From Candidatus Roseilinea sp. (lineage in GTDB: Bacteria; Chloroflexota; Anaerolineae; J036; Brachytrichaceae), in NCBI GenBank assembly GCA_025998955.1, contig AP024676.1, positions 558,001 to 622,000 of the forward strand: a DNA stretch of 64,000 bases, written 5' to 3'. A model generated the notes under the pieces. That model was not told where the DNA came from. It did no database searches and saw nothing but the letters and a program-made list of their open reading frames with translations. The position numbers were made by a program, and so were the translations under genes. Below are positions 1 to 7,685 of the stretch, piece by piece (within the stretch, counting starts at the first letter, position 1; the number at the start of each line of letters is the position of its first letter).

Positions 1-180
1 CATGGTCGAGTGATCCAAGTGAGCAGCCCAGGCGCGAGTGGGTTCACACCGTGGGTGGACTTTCGGCGGGATTTGGCGTGCGTCTTCTTGGTGCGCGACG
101 CGTACCGACGCATGGCTGCGCCGGTGCGTGAACTACAGCGGCTGGTGCGTGAAGCTGTAGATGTCGGCAACCGTGATTGA
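1..180 (+). CDS. Serine hydrolase (beta-lactamase family), C-terminal fragment
   Basis: Frame 1 is open from the window edge to TGA at 178-180, giving 59 residues with no start inside the window, so this is the 3' end of a gene. The segment VSSPGASGFTPWVDFRRDLA followed by CVFLVRD resembles the C-terminal strand region of class C beta-lactamase/esterase-like serine hydrolases, which usually read SSPGAFGFxPWxDRERxLxGVFL. The catalytic SxxK and YxN motifs lie outside the window, so the activity cannot be checked. The family call rests on this short stretch alone. A beta-lactam target is not implied, since most members of this family are esterases or peptidases. Confidence 0.6.
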   Translation, partial: HGRVIQVSSPGASGFTPWVDFRRDLACVFLVRDAYRRMAAPVRELQRLVREAVDVGNRD

Positions 181-232
181 CTCCCCGCTCCCACCTATTC
201 CCCACGCCCGACCTCTCATTCGCGGCGAATAA

Positions 233-309
233 CCGGTAAGTGGTGAGCCGGCAACGGCAACGCGCAACCGGCGACCGATTACCGATTACCCATTTACCCA
301 TTACCATTA
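233..309. repeat. Heptanucleotide-register intergenic array (TTACCGA / ACCCATT family)
   Basis: Eleven consecutive 7-bp units can be read: CCGGTAA, GTGGTGA, GCCGGCA, ACGGCAA, CGCGCAA, CCGGCGA, CCGATTA twice, CCCATTT, ACCCATT, ACCATTA. CCGATTA is the same cyclic unit as the TTACCGA pair at 57113-57126. The 5' units with GGTAA are roughly complementary to the 3' TTACC units, so the array may fold back on itself. The upstream stretch 181-201 is also made of CTCCCAC-like heptamers. The last unit ends 5 nt before the ATG of the glycosyltransferase. Confidence 0.7.
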
Positions 310-314
310 AGCCC

Positions 315-1496
315 ATGCGCATCGGTCTAATCGCCGGCGAGTATCCGCCGCTGCAGGGCGGCTTGGGCGACTACACCCGCCGGCTGGCCCTAGAGCTCGC
401 CGAGCTCGGCCATGAGCCGCATGTGCTGACCAAGTTCGTTGCGGGCGCGCCGGCCGTCGAACGCGAAGTCGGCGTGACCGTACACCGGCTGGTCACGGCC
501 TGGAACTGGGAGACGCGCCGGCGCATCGAAGGCTTCAACCGCCTCTTTCACCCTGATGTGCTGAACTTGCAGTATCAGGCTGCCGCTTACCAGATGCATC
601 CGGCCATCAACTTGCTGCCGGGTGCGCTGGCCAAGCGCACGCCCACCGTGGTCACGTTTCACGATCTGCGCGTGCCGTATCTCTTTCCCAAGGCCGGCTT
701 TTTGCGCTGGAAGTCCATCGTGATGATGGCGAAGGGTGCATCCGCTTGCATCGTCACCAACGTCGAGGACCGCGATACGTTGGTGCAAGAAGGCGTGCGC
801 GAGGTCGCTCTGATTCCCATCGGCAGCAACATCATACCGGCGTCGCCGGAGGGCTTCGACCGTGCAGCATGGACGCGTGCGCAGGGCATCGCCAATGATG
901 TCGTTCTGATCGGCTACTTTGGCTTCATGAACGAGAGCAAGGGCGGCGAGACACTCATCCGCGCTTTGAGCGAGTTGCGCCGGCGTGGCTTGAACGTGGG
1001 CTTATTGCACATCGGCGGGCAGACCGGCGACAGCGATCCGACGAACATGGTGTATGCCGCGCACCTGCAACGCTTGGCTGTGGAACTGGGCGTGCATGCG
1101 CATGTCTACCTCACCGGCTTCCTCGACGAATGTGGCGTAAGCGAGGCATTTGCGGCGTGCACATGCGTCGCGCTGCCCTATCGCGACGGCGCCTCCTTCC
1201 GCCGCGGCACGCTGATGGCTGCACTGGCCCACGGTTGCGCCGTCATTACCACGACGCCTCGGGTGGATTTGCCTGAATTGGTGAACGAGACGAATGTGTT
1301 GCTCACGCCACCTGACGATGCATCTGCCTTGGCGCAAGCCATCGCCCGCGTGATCTGCGACGATGCGCTCCGGCGTCGGCTGCAAGCCGGCGCAGCAGAG
1401 TTGAGTAAGCGATTCCGGTGGGATGCGATTGCCGACCAGACGGTGAAACTATTTGAGCGAATGACCCCGCCGATTGATATACTTCGGCGCGGTTGA
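315..1496 (+). CDS. Glycosyltransferase family 4 (GT-B fold)
   Basis: The 393-residue protein transfers a sugar from a nucleotide-sugar donor to an acceptor I cannot identify. The N-terminal domain starts MRIGLIAGEYPPLQGGLGDY, the usual glycine-rich GT4 entry with a PP-x-GGLGDYT turn. The C-terminal donor domain contains IGYFGFMNESKGGETLIRAL and later DGASFRRGTLMAALAHG, corresponding to the E-x7-E-like donor-binding region of GT4 enzymes. The reading frame is open back to 240, but the ATG at 315 fits the family N-terminus, and a TACCAT hexamer at 302-307 sits 7 nt upstream. It overlaps or abuts the methyltransferase that follows, so the two are probably cotranscribed. No signal peptide is seen, so it should act in the cytoplasm. 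Confidence 0.85.
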   Translation: MRIGLIAGEYPPLQGGLGDYTRRLALELAELGHEPHVLTKFVAGAPAVEREVGVTVHRLVTAWNWETRRRIEGFNRLFHPDVLNLQYQAAAYQMHPAINLLPGALAKRTPTVVTFHDLRVPYLFPKAGFLRWKSIVMMAKGASACIVTNVEDRDTLVQEGVREVALIPIGSNIIPASPEGFDRAAWTRAQGIANDVVLIGYFGFMNESKGGETLIRALSELRRRGLNVGLLHIGGQTGDSDPTNMVYAAHLQRLAVELGVHAHVYLTGFLDECGVSEAFAACTCVALPYRDGASFRRGTLMAALAHGCAVITTTPRVDLPELVNETNVLLTPPDDASALAQAIARVICDDALRRRLQAGAAELSKRFRWDAIADQTVKLFERMTPPIDILRRG

Positions 1497-1498
1497 CG

Positions 1499-2314
1499 AT
1501 GAGCGATTCGCGATCCCACGCGCATGAAGCGCCGCTGCCATCCGAGCTGTACGACGAAAACTACTTCCTCACGGCTTGCGAGGGCTACGACGAGTTCATC
1601 AAGACCGAAGGCGAACATCTCTCCCGCCGGCTGCGCCAGGCGTTCGAATTTGCATCGGTGGAGCCGGGCATGAGCGTGCTCGATCTCGGCTGTGGGCGTG
1701 GCGAGATTGTTCGGCGTGTTGCGCGGATCGGCGCAAAGTCGTTTGGGATTGACTATGCGCGCGCCGCCGTGCGGCTGACCCAGCGCATCATGCAGAACGA
1801 ATCGGGGACCTATGGCATCGCGCGCGCCGACGCGAAGTCTCTGCCGTTCGCCGATGCGTCGTTCGACCGCGTGCTGATGTTCGACGTGGTCGAGCATCTT
1901 CAGCCGTGGGAACTGGACGCTTGTCTGCGCGAGGTGTGGCGCGTGCTCAAGCCCTCCGGCCAGATCATCGTGCATACGGCGCCGAACCGTTGGTACGACG
2001 CCTATGCCTATCCGGTGGTGCGCACCGTCCGTACGGTGATGGGACAGGGTCACAAGTATCCCAAGAACCCGCGTGCGCTCAACGTGGCGATCAACACCGA
2101 AGTGCACGTCAACGAACAGGACATGCTGCGCCTGCGCCGCTATCTGGTGCGCGCCGGCTTCAAGCGCGTCCGCGTGTGGCTGGACACACCGCCACAGAAC
2201 CGCCGCGAAGGCGCTGTAATGAGCGCGTTGCGCCACGTTGCGTTCAACTGGGTGCCGTTCGCTTGGTTCTTCCAGCGCGAGGTGTTCGCCGTAGGCGCCA
2301 AACTCCCGCATTGA
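1499..2314 (+). CDS. Class I SAM-dependent methyltransferase
   Basis: This 271-residue Rossmann methyltransferase has motif I in MSVLDLGCGRGEIVRRVA and the post-I acidic position in SFGIDYARAAV. Motif II/III is in FDRVLMFDVVEHLQPWEL, and the downstream segment is EVWRVLKPSGQIIVHTAPN. The pattern is that of Methyltransf_11/23 small-molecule methyltransferases (UbiE/COQ5-like), but the substrate is not visible. The gene follows the glycosyltransferase with a 2-nt gap from ATG 1499; an in-frame TTG at 1493 would overlap it by 4 nt. The pairing suggests modification of a glycan or glycolipid made by the neighbour. That link is inference from position only. Confidence 0.85.
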   Translation: MSDSRSHAHEAPLPSELYDENYFLTACEGYDEFIKTEGEHLSRRLRQAFEFASVEPGMSVLDLGCGRGEIVRRVARIGAKSFGIDYARAAVRLTQRIMQNESGTYGIARADAKSLPFADASFDRVLMFDVVEHLQPWELDACLREVWRVLKPSGQIIVHTAPNRWYDAYAYPVVRTVRTVMGQGHKYPKNPRALNVAINTEVHVNEQDMLRLRRYLVRAGFKRVRVWLDTPPQNRREGAVMSALRHVAFNWVPFAWFFQREVFAVGAKLPH

Positions 2315-2340
2315 CCCGTCGGCGTCGCGATACCGACGAC

Positions 2341-2385
2341 ACCATTGACACTACCGACACTATCAACCCTACCGACACGAACCGA
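2341..2385. repeat. Nonanucleotide tandem array
   Basis: Five 9-bp units in register, ACCATTGAC, ACTACCGAC, ACTATCAAC, CCTACCGAC, ACGAACCGA, lie directly before the ATG at 2387. The period is 9 rather than the 7 seen in most other arrays of this window. Confidence 0.6.
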
Positions 2386-2386
2386 T

Positions 2387-2662
2387 ATGTCCAAGAAATC
2401 CCGTCGCGAGCGAAAACCCAATCTGCCCCCCGAGGCATTTAACGTTCCCGAGCGCGCGCCGGCGCCGCCCAAGCCGGACGCGGCCGTCGAATCGTCCACG
2501 ACGAACGCGGCTGTTGCTCGCGCCCCGGTGACACCGGCTGCGCCGATCACAGCGAACCTGCGGCGCGCGTATAGCGAGGTGCTCGACGATCTGCGGCTGA
2601 CGTCTCTGATCTTCTTCGCGCTGATCGCCGTGATGGTCGTGCTTGCCTTCGTCGTGCGCTAG
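2387..2662 (+). CDS. Small single-pass membrane protein, unknown function
   Basis: The 91-residue product begins MSKKSRRERKPNLPPEAF, a very basic N-terminus. A Pro/Ala-rich linker follows (about residues 25-55), then an amphipathic segment ANLRRAYSEVLDDLR, and one C-terminal transmembrane helix SLIFFALIAVMVVLAFVV ending at residue 90. A tail-anchored protein with its basic region in the cytoplasm is the simplest reading. The open frame extends upstream to 2345 through the nonamer repeat, but ATG 2387 gives a sensible N-terminus. I do not recognise the family. It lies between two methyltransferase genes in the same direction. Confidence 0.65.
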   Translation: MSKKSRRERKPNLPPEAFNVPERAPAPPKPDAAVESSTTNAAVARAPVTPAAPITANLRRAYSEVLDDLRLTSLIFFALIAVMVVLAFVVR

Positions 2663-2698
2663 TGCGCGATCGGCGCGATAGGCGATCGAGATCGCGTC

Positions 2699-3913
2699 AT
2701 GCTGCCCACTGCCACCGTCGTCCTTAAGTCGGGGCGCGACCGATCCGTCCGTCAGCGCCACCCGCGCTTGTTCGCCGGCGCAATCAAGGAGATCGCCGGA
2801 AAGCCGAAGGATGGTGACATCGTTGACGTCACTAACAATAACGGCGAGTGGCTGGCGCGTGGCGTGATCAATCAGCAGGCGCAAATCGCCGTGCGCCTGC
2901 TCACCTGGGAACGCGATGAGGCGATAGACGAAGCGTTCTGGCGGCGGCGCATCCATGCAGCGGTCGCGCGACGCCGGCGCGATCCTGCCCTGGCGCATAC
3001 CGATGCGATCCGTTGGGTCTTCGGCGAGAGCGATGGCCTGCCGGGCCTGATTGCCGATGACTATGCCGGCTGCCTGGTCCTCGAAATTTCGACCCTCGCC
3101 GCCTGGCGCGCGCTGCCGATCTTGGCGGATGCGCTGAACGAAGCGCTTTTGCCTCGACACATTGTGCGGCGCATGGACGAAGAGCGCCTGCGGCACGAAT
3201 TCGGCGGAACGATCCCGCGCCAGGTGCGTGAGGCGTTGGACGACGCCGTGCCCGCTGAGCCGGTCGAGATTCGCGAGCGCGAGCTGCGCTTCCTGGTCAA
3301 CCTGGCCGGCGGGCAGAAGACCGGCTTCTACCTCGATCAACGCGACAACCGCGCTCGGGTGGCAGCCTATTGCAAGGGCGCAGCGGTGTTGAACGCATTC
3401 TCCTATACCGGCGCTTTCGGCCTGCATGCGCTGGCCGGTGGCGCGGCGCGCGTGGTCAACGTGGATTCGAGCGGTGAGGCGCTGTCGCTGGCCGAGCGCA
3501 ATTTGGCGCTGAACGGCGGCGTACGCGCCGGGCAGCGCTACGAGTGCGTCGAAGCCGATGTGTTCGACTATCTGCGGGCATTGCGCAACAGCGATGAGCG
3601 ATTCGATGTCGTCATCCTCGATCCGCCCAAGTTCGCCCATCACACCGGACAGATCGAGCGGGCGTCGCGCGCATACAAGGACCTCAACCGCGTCGGCCTG
3701 AGCGTCATCAGGCCGGGTGGGATTTTGGCGACGTTCTCGTGCAGCGGCGTGGTAGATGCGGCGTTGTTCCAAAAGATCGTCTTCAGCGCAGCGCTGGAGG
3801 CCGGGCGCGAGGCGCGGGTGATCGAGCGGCTGACGCAGGCCAGCGATCATCCTGTGCTGCTCAGCTTCCCTGAAGCGGAGTATTTGAAGGGGTTGATTTG
3901 CCGGATCGAGTGA
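2699..3913 (+). CDS. RlmI-like 23S rRNA (cytosine-C5)-methyltransferase (PUA + SAM methyltransferase)
   Basis: The 404-residue protein matches the RlmI/COG1092 family in length (about 396 in E. coli) and layout. An N-terminal PUA domain (about residues 1-80, with RHPRLFAGAIKEI near the start) is followed by the linker typical of the family and a SAM-dependent methyltransferase domain. Visible motifs are GQKTGFYLDQRDNR, LNAFSYTGAFGLHALAGGAA (SAM loop), VNVDSSGEALSLAERN (acidic ribose-binding position) and VVILDPPKFA (the DPPxF catalytic motif), then FSCSGVV carrying a candidate catalytic cysteine. Family knowledge says RlmI makes m5C1962 in 23S rRNA; the exact position here is inferred. The gene stands alone, 36 nt after the small membrane protein gene. 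Confidence 0.88.
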   Translation: MLPTATVVLKSGRDRSVRQRHPRLFAGAIKEIAGKPKDGDIVDVTNNNGEWLARGVINQQAQIAVRLLTWERDEAIDEAFWRRRIHAAVARRRRDPALAHTDAIRWVFGESDGLPGLIADDYAGCLVLEISTLAAWRALPILADALNEALLPRHIVRRMDEERLRHEFGGTIPRQVREALDDAVPAEPVEIRERELRFLVNLAGGQKTGFYLDQRDNRARVAAYCKGAAVLNAFSYTGAFGLHALAGGAARVVNVDSSGEALSLAERNLALNGGVRAGQRYECVEADVFDYLRALRNSDERFDVVILDPPKFAHHTGQIERASRAYKDLNRVGLSVIRPGGILATFSCSGVVDAALFQKIVFSAALEAGREARVIERLTQASDHPVLLSFPEAEYLKGLICRIE

Positions 3914-4037
3914 AGAGGATTAGAAGAGATTAGAGATTAGAGACTCTAGATTTAGCACACCAATCTCCAATCTCCAATCTCCAATCTCCAATCTCTAATC
4001 AAAGCTCATAGCTCACGGCTCATAGCTCATAGCTCTC
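3912..4037. repeat. Heptanucleotide-register array filling the whole intergenic gap
   Basis: From inside the TGA stop at 3911-3913 to the base before ATG 4038, all 126 bp divide into exactly 18 heptamers. These are GAAGAGG, ATTAGAA, GAGATTA twice, GAGACTC, TAGATTT, AGCACAC, CAATCTC five times, TAATCAA, then AGCTCAT/AGCTCAC/GGCTCAT units. The left GAGATTA units are nearly complementary to the right CAATCTC/TAATC units, so a long hairpin is possible. The CCAATCT unit recurs at 58406-58440 and the GCTCA units recur at 55311-55338. Confidence 0.85.
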
Positions 4038-4421
4038 ATGAAATCTCCCAACCTGCTCGCCTCTTTTCGCTTCGCCTTCGAGGGGATCGCCTACGCCTTT
4101 CGCACGCAGCGCAATTTCAAGGTGCACTGCGGCGTGGCGCTGGCCGTGGTCGTCGTCGGCCTGGTCATAAGGCTTTCGCCGGAGCAATGGGCGATCTTGG
4201 CGCTGGCGACGGGGTTGGTGTTCCAGGCGGAGTTGGTGAACACAGCGCTAGAGGCGGTCGTAGATCACGTCTCGCCGGAATTTCACGCGCTGGCCAAGGT
4301 GGCGAAGGATTGCGCGGCTGGCGCGGTCTTTTTGACTGCCTTATGCGCCGTCGTCGTCGGGCTGTTGGTGCTGGGTCCGGCACTGCTCAGCGCGTTGGCA
4401 GCATGGCGTGCCGGGGCGTAG
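4038..4421 (+). CDS. dgkA: Diacylglycerol kinase, prokaryotic DgkA type
   Basis: The 127-residue integral membrane kinase phosphorylates a lipid alcohol (diacylglycerol or undecaprenol) with ATP. The N-terminal amphipathic piece ASFRFAFEGIAYAFRTQRNF precedes transmembrane helices at about residues 33-47, 51-66 and 97-118. The signature segment FQAELVNTALEAVVD carries the family ENTAIE-like catalytic/metal-binding glutamates (E64, E71), followed by the conserved K-D-C-A-A-G-A-V-F stretch at 88-97. Length is typical (about 120-130). The heptamer array immediately upstream leaves no normal Shine-Dalgarno. In bacteria of this kind undecaprenol is as likely a substrate as diacylglycerol, and sequence alone does not decide. 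Confidence 0.9.
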   Translation: MKSPNLLASFRFAFEGIAYAFRTQRNFKVHCGVALAVVVVGLVIRLSPEQWAILALATGLVFQAELVNTALEAVVDHVSPEFHALAKVAKDCAAGAVFLTALCAVVVGLLVLGPALLSALAAWRAGA

Positions 4422-4566
4422 GGCGCGCATCTGGTCGGAAGCCAGACGCCGGTTTCGACGCTTGCCTTGCACTTTGGATCGGCAGGGTTGCGTTGAGCAG
4501 CGGCCGGCCAGAGGTGCGATATTGATGATGACGGCGCATCAAAGCGCGCATCAGGATCACAGGGGG

Positions 4567-4586
4567 CGTGCTGGGTCGCCAGCACG
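4567..4586. other. Perfect 8-bp hairpin in the dgkA-CAP intergenic region
   Basis: CGTGCTGG and CCAGCACG flank a GTCG tetraloop. The surrounding gap 4422-4650 (229 bp) contains no other convincing feature. There is no T-run after the stem, so it is not a classical terminator, and the flanks do not match a riboswitch consensus that I know. It could be a leader structure of the downstream secreted-protein gene. Confidence 0.45.
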
Positions 4587-4650
4587 GAAGCAAGAATCGC
4601 ATCTCTGAATCGCTCATAAAAAGAAAGCTCGTCCACGCCGCTGGCTGATT

Positions 4651-6402
4651 TTGTCATCGGTCTCCTCGCTGTTCGTGTTGCTGGCCGGCCTGCCGGCTCA
4701 CGCGCAGGGCGGCTTTGACCCGACCATCCAAACGCCGGAGTTGCTCTTGAACGAAGCACGCACGGTCTATCTGGGCAACTTGGCGCGGCGCGACAACGGC
4801 GTCCCGCCGCTGCGCTGGAACTTGCAATTGACCCGCGCGGCGCGCTGGTATTCGTGGGACTCGACCGAAAATCGCCCGCCGGGGTTCTGCGGCCACCAGG
4901 ATACTAACGGCAACTGGCCGGGCCATCGGGCGGCAGCTTTCGGTTACCGGGGCTTTGCCGGCGCAGAAAATGCCTACTGTGGCTATCTCCCACCCGAAAG
5001 CGCAATCGCGGGATGGATGAACAGTCCTGGGCATCGTGCCAACTTACTCGATCCCAACTCGCGCGAGGTCGGCTTGGGCTACTACCGGCGCGCCAGCGAT
5101 GGACGTGGCTACGTCACGCAGGACTTTGGCGTTGATGCGGTCTATGCGCCGGTCATCATCGAAAATGAGGCCATCACCACGACGTCACCGGTGGTCAACC
5201 TCTACATCTACGACCGCTCGGCGAGCGGCGGCTTCGCAGGGATGAGCGCGGCAACCGAGATGATGGTGAGCAACAATCCTTGTTTCCTGGGGGCTTCCTG
5301 GGAGCCATACACAGCGAACAAGGCCTGGACGCTCGATGGCGGCCAAGGCTGGCGATCGGTCTATGTCAAGACGCGCGATGCCTTCAGCCGCACTACGATG
5401 GTGAGCGACACGATCTACCTGGGTGCGAACGTGCCGGTGAACGAACTCGGTGATGCGCAACTCAGCACGACCCAGCCACAGGTGACGCTGCGTAACCTGG
5501 ACGGCGGCGGCCTGCCGATGGTGCAGTTCAGCCTGGGCTGGTTGGCCGATGACACCTTCCCGACGTTTGGCCGGCTCTGGGGCAACGGCGAGCGCGTCCA
5601 TGATCCCTCGGCGTGGGGCGGCACGGCCTTCCGGCTGTCTCCCGGCGCCGGCGAGTCGTCGGCATGGGTATGGGATACGGGCTTCATCAAAGGTGTGCCG
5701 ATGGTAGCCTATTTCCGGCTCAAGGTAAGCGACAACACGTCCGCCGGCGAGGTGGCGCGCGTCATCGTGGAGGGTGGCGGCACAGCATATGGCCCGCTTC
5801 GCCTGCGCGGCGTTGATTTCACCGCGCCCGGCCGGTATCAAGAATTCGCCCTGAACTTCACCTTCAACGACCATCCCAACCATCCGTTCCTCATCTTTCA
5901 GTTCTGGCGCAGCGGCAACGCCGACGTGTTCGTGGACGCAGTCTCCATCTTCGCCGCGCCGCAGCCGCTGAGCCCAACGATGACCTGGCCGGTGCCGGGC
6001 GGCAACTACCGCGGGCAGGGCGTATGGGTGCGCTATACCGACGGTGCCCGCTTTTCGGAGATCGGCGAAGCGTCTCCTGCATCGCCGGTGTTGAGCGTCT
6101 CGCCGCCATCGCTCGCGTTCGTGGCGATGCGGAACGGCAATCCACCTGCGCCGGCGACGCTGAATGTGATGCAGGGATGTGGGACCGCTGGCTGGCAGGC
6201 CGGCGCCGACGTGCCATGGCTGCAATTGGAGCGCATCGGCGACGCGCTCCGGGTGAGCGTGAATCCGTCCGGTTTGAACGTCGGTGTGCATACAGGCGTG
6301 GTGACGATCTCGGCTGCGGATGTGTCGTCGGTTGCCGTTCCCGTGCAACTGGTGGTGTCCGACGGAGGGCACGTGGTCTACGTCCCGCTCGCGCAGCGCT
6401 AG
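4651..6402 (+). CDS. Secreted CAP/SCP-domain protein with C-terminal BACON-type Ig domain
   Basis: The protein of about 583 residues has a hydrophobic signal segment [15 protein letters not shown] at its N-terminus. A CAP/SCP domain follows (about residues 25-165: [20 protein letters not shown], then GAENAYCGY and [13 protein letters not shown], the usual CAP signature). The middle has a Cys-containing region and an Ig/lectin-like region (about 250-440), and a BACON-like domain ends the protein (about 480-570, including [20 protein letters not shown]). The last residues are [12 protein letters not shown] proteins of bacteria bind or modify surface components, and the exact role is unknown. 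The start is uncertain. TTG 4651 lacks the usual positive n-region, yet the same frame upstream to the stop at 4606 reads IAHKKKARPRRWLI, a perfect n-region but with no ATG/GTG/TTG. A non-standard start (ATT/CTG) or a sequence error should be considered. Confidence 0.8.
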   Translation: MSSVSSLFVLLAGLPAHAQGGFDPTIQTPELLLNEARTVYLGNLARRDNGVPPLRWNLQLTRAARWYSWDSTENRPPGFCGHQDTNGNWPGHRAAAFGYRGFAGAENAYCGYLPPESAIAGWMNSPGHRANLLDPNSREVGLGYYRRASDGRGYVTQDFGVDAVYAPVIIENEAITTTSPVVNLYIYDRSASGGFAGMSAATEMMVSNNPCFLGASWEPYTANKAWTLDGGQGWRSVYVKTRDAFSRTTMVSDTIYLGANVPVNELGDAQLSTTQPQVTLRNLDGGGLPMVQFSLGWLADDTFPTFGRLWGNGERVHDPSAWGGTAFRLSPGAGESSAWVWDTGFIKGVPMVAYFRLKVSDNTSAGEVARVIVEGGGTAYGPLRLRGVDFTAPGRYQEFALNFTFNDHPNHPFLIFQFWRSGNADVFVDAVSIFAAPQPLSPTMTWPVPGGNYRGQGVWVRYTDGARFSEIGEASPASPVLSVSPPSLAFVAMRNGNPPAPATLNVMQGCGTAGWQAGADVPWLQLERIGDALRVSVNPSGLNVGVHTGVVTISAADVSSVAVPVQLVVSDGGHVVYVPLAQR

Positions 6403-6414
6403 GCCAGAATCGCG

Positions 6415-6420
6415 CATAAT
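6415..6420 (+). promoter_or_regulatory. -10-like hexamer CATAAT, 7 nt before the fucosidase ATG
   Basis: CATAAT is followed by 7 nt and then ATG 6428, with no Shine-Dalgarno between. This spacing predicts a leaderless or nearly leaderless transcript. No clear -35 box is seen. Confidence 0.4.
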
Positions 6421-6427
6421 TCCCACT

Positions 6428-7660
6428 ATGACGATCAAACAAGCCTCGCCGCAAGGCATCACCTGGTTTCAAGACGCGCGCTTCGGAATGTTCATCCACT
6501 GGGGGCTGTATTCCATCCTGGCCCGACAGGAGTGGGTGATGCACATCGAACGCATCCCCGTGCCGGAATACGAGAAGCTGATGCATCAGTTCAACCCCAC
6601 CCGGTTCAACGCCGACGAGTGGGTGAGCATCGCCGCCGACGCCGGCCAGAAGTACATCGTGATCACCAGCCGGCATCACGACGGCTTCTCGATGTACGAC
6701 ACGGCGCTGAGCGACTATAAAGTTACCAACACGCCGTTCAAGCGCGACCCGCTGGCCGAGCTGGCGAACGCTTGCGCGAAGCGCGGCGACGTCAAGCTCG
6801 GTTTCTACTCCTCGCTGTTGGACTGGCATCATCCGGCCTATCGCTTCCGCAAGGAGAGCGGGCTGGCGTGGAGCGATTACATCGCCTTCTTGCACGGCCA
6901 GGTGCGCGAGCTGTGTACGAACTTCGGGCCGATTGCCTGTATCTGGTTCGACGGCGATTGGCCGCATCACAAGCTCAGCGAGAGCGACGCCTACTTCGCT
7001 GCCGGCGGCTCGTTCGAGTATGAGAAGCTGTATGACATGATCCACACGCTGCAGCCCGACGCCGTCATCCACAACAACCGACACGACCAGCCGCTGCCGG
7101 GCGAGGACGTGCAGGGTTTCGAGCAAGACCTGCCGGGCGAGAACACCACCGGCTTCAATGAAACGCGCATCTTCGACCTGCCCATCGAAGTGTGCATGAC
7201 CATCAACGACCATTGGGGTTATCACGCCGGCGACGACAACCACAAGAGCACGCGCACGCTGATCCATAAGCTCGTTCGCAGCGCCGCGTGCGGCAGCAAC
7301 TACCTGCTCAACGTCGGACCGACGGCGGAGGGCGTGATCTTGCCGGTGCATGTGCAGCGCCTGCGCGCGATGGGCGCGTGGCTGGCCGTCAACGGCGAGG
7401 CCATCTACGGCACGCGCAAGGGCGTGATTCCCGCGACGCCTGATGTAGTCAGCACGTGCAGGGGCGATGTGCACTATCTTCACGTGCTGAACTACGTGAG
7501 CGATGAAGTCCCGCTGCCCGGCGTGCCCCCGACGGCGCAAGCGACTCTGCTGCGCGACGGCGCGCCGGTGCGCGTCAAGCCGGCCGGCGACGGTGTCCGG
7601 CTGGTGTTGCCGGAAGAGACCCGCGACCCGTTTGACACCGTGGTGAAGCTGCGGATGTGA
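6428..7660 (+). CDS. Alpha-L-fucosidase, GH29
   Basis: The 410-residue enzyme hydrolyses terminal alpha-L-fucose by a retaining mechanism. GH29 hallmarks are [17 protein letters not shown] (residues 13-29), [13 protein letters not shown] (79-91, with the paired His83-His84), [15 protein letters not shown] (122-136) and CIWFDGDW (171-178), in which D175 is the expected nucleophile. The general acid/base lies in a poorly conserved region and cannot be assigned by eye. There is no signal peptide, so it should act on fucosides taken into the cell. The C-terminal beta domain is short (about residues 330-410). The frame is open upstream to 6320, but the ATG at 6428 with its -10-like element fits the family N-terminus. 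Confidence 0.9.
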   Translation: MTIKQASPQGITWFQDARFGMFIHWGLYSILARQEWVMHIERIPVPEYEKLMHQFNPTRFNADEWVSIAADAGQKYIVITSRHHDGFSMYDTALSDYKVTNTPFKRDPLAELANACAKRGDVKLGFYSSLLDWHHPAYRFRKESGLAWSDYIAFLHGQVRELCTNFGPIACIWFDGDWPHHKLSESDAYFAAGGSFEYEKLYDMIHTLQPDAVIHNNRHDQPLPGEDVQGFEQDLPGENTTGFNETRIFDLPIEVCMTINDHWGYHAGDDNHKSTRTLIHKLVRSAACGSNYLLNVGPTAEGVILPVHVQRLRAMGAWLAVNGEAIYGTRKGVIPATPDVVSTCRGDVHYLHVLNYVSDEVPLPGVPPTAQATLLRDGAPVRVKPAGDGVRLVLPEETRDPFDTVVKLRM

Positions 7661-7685
7661 TGCGGGGTATCAGGGCCGCAAAACC

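Noticed and set aside
4540-4620. Cyclic-di-GMP or similar riboswitch before the CAP/BACON gene
   Set aside because: There is a good hairpin, but the conserved core bases of the GEMM motif are not present around it, so no riboswitch was called.
5891-7540. Long leftward open frame of about 549 codons opposite the fucosidase
   Set aside because: It is a shadow of the GC-rich coding strand: the opposite gene is a clear GH29 enzyme, and the antisense product is Arg/His/Ala-rich without domains. The same holds for the long antisense frames at 1178-2311, 2369-3850, 5185-6462 and 7773-9455.
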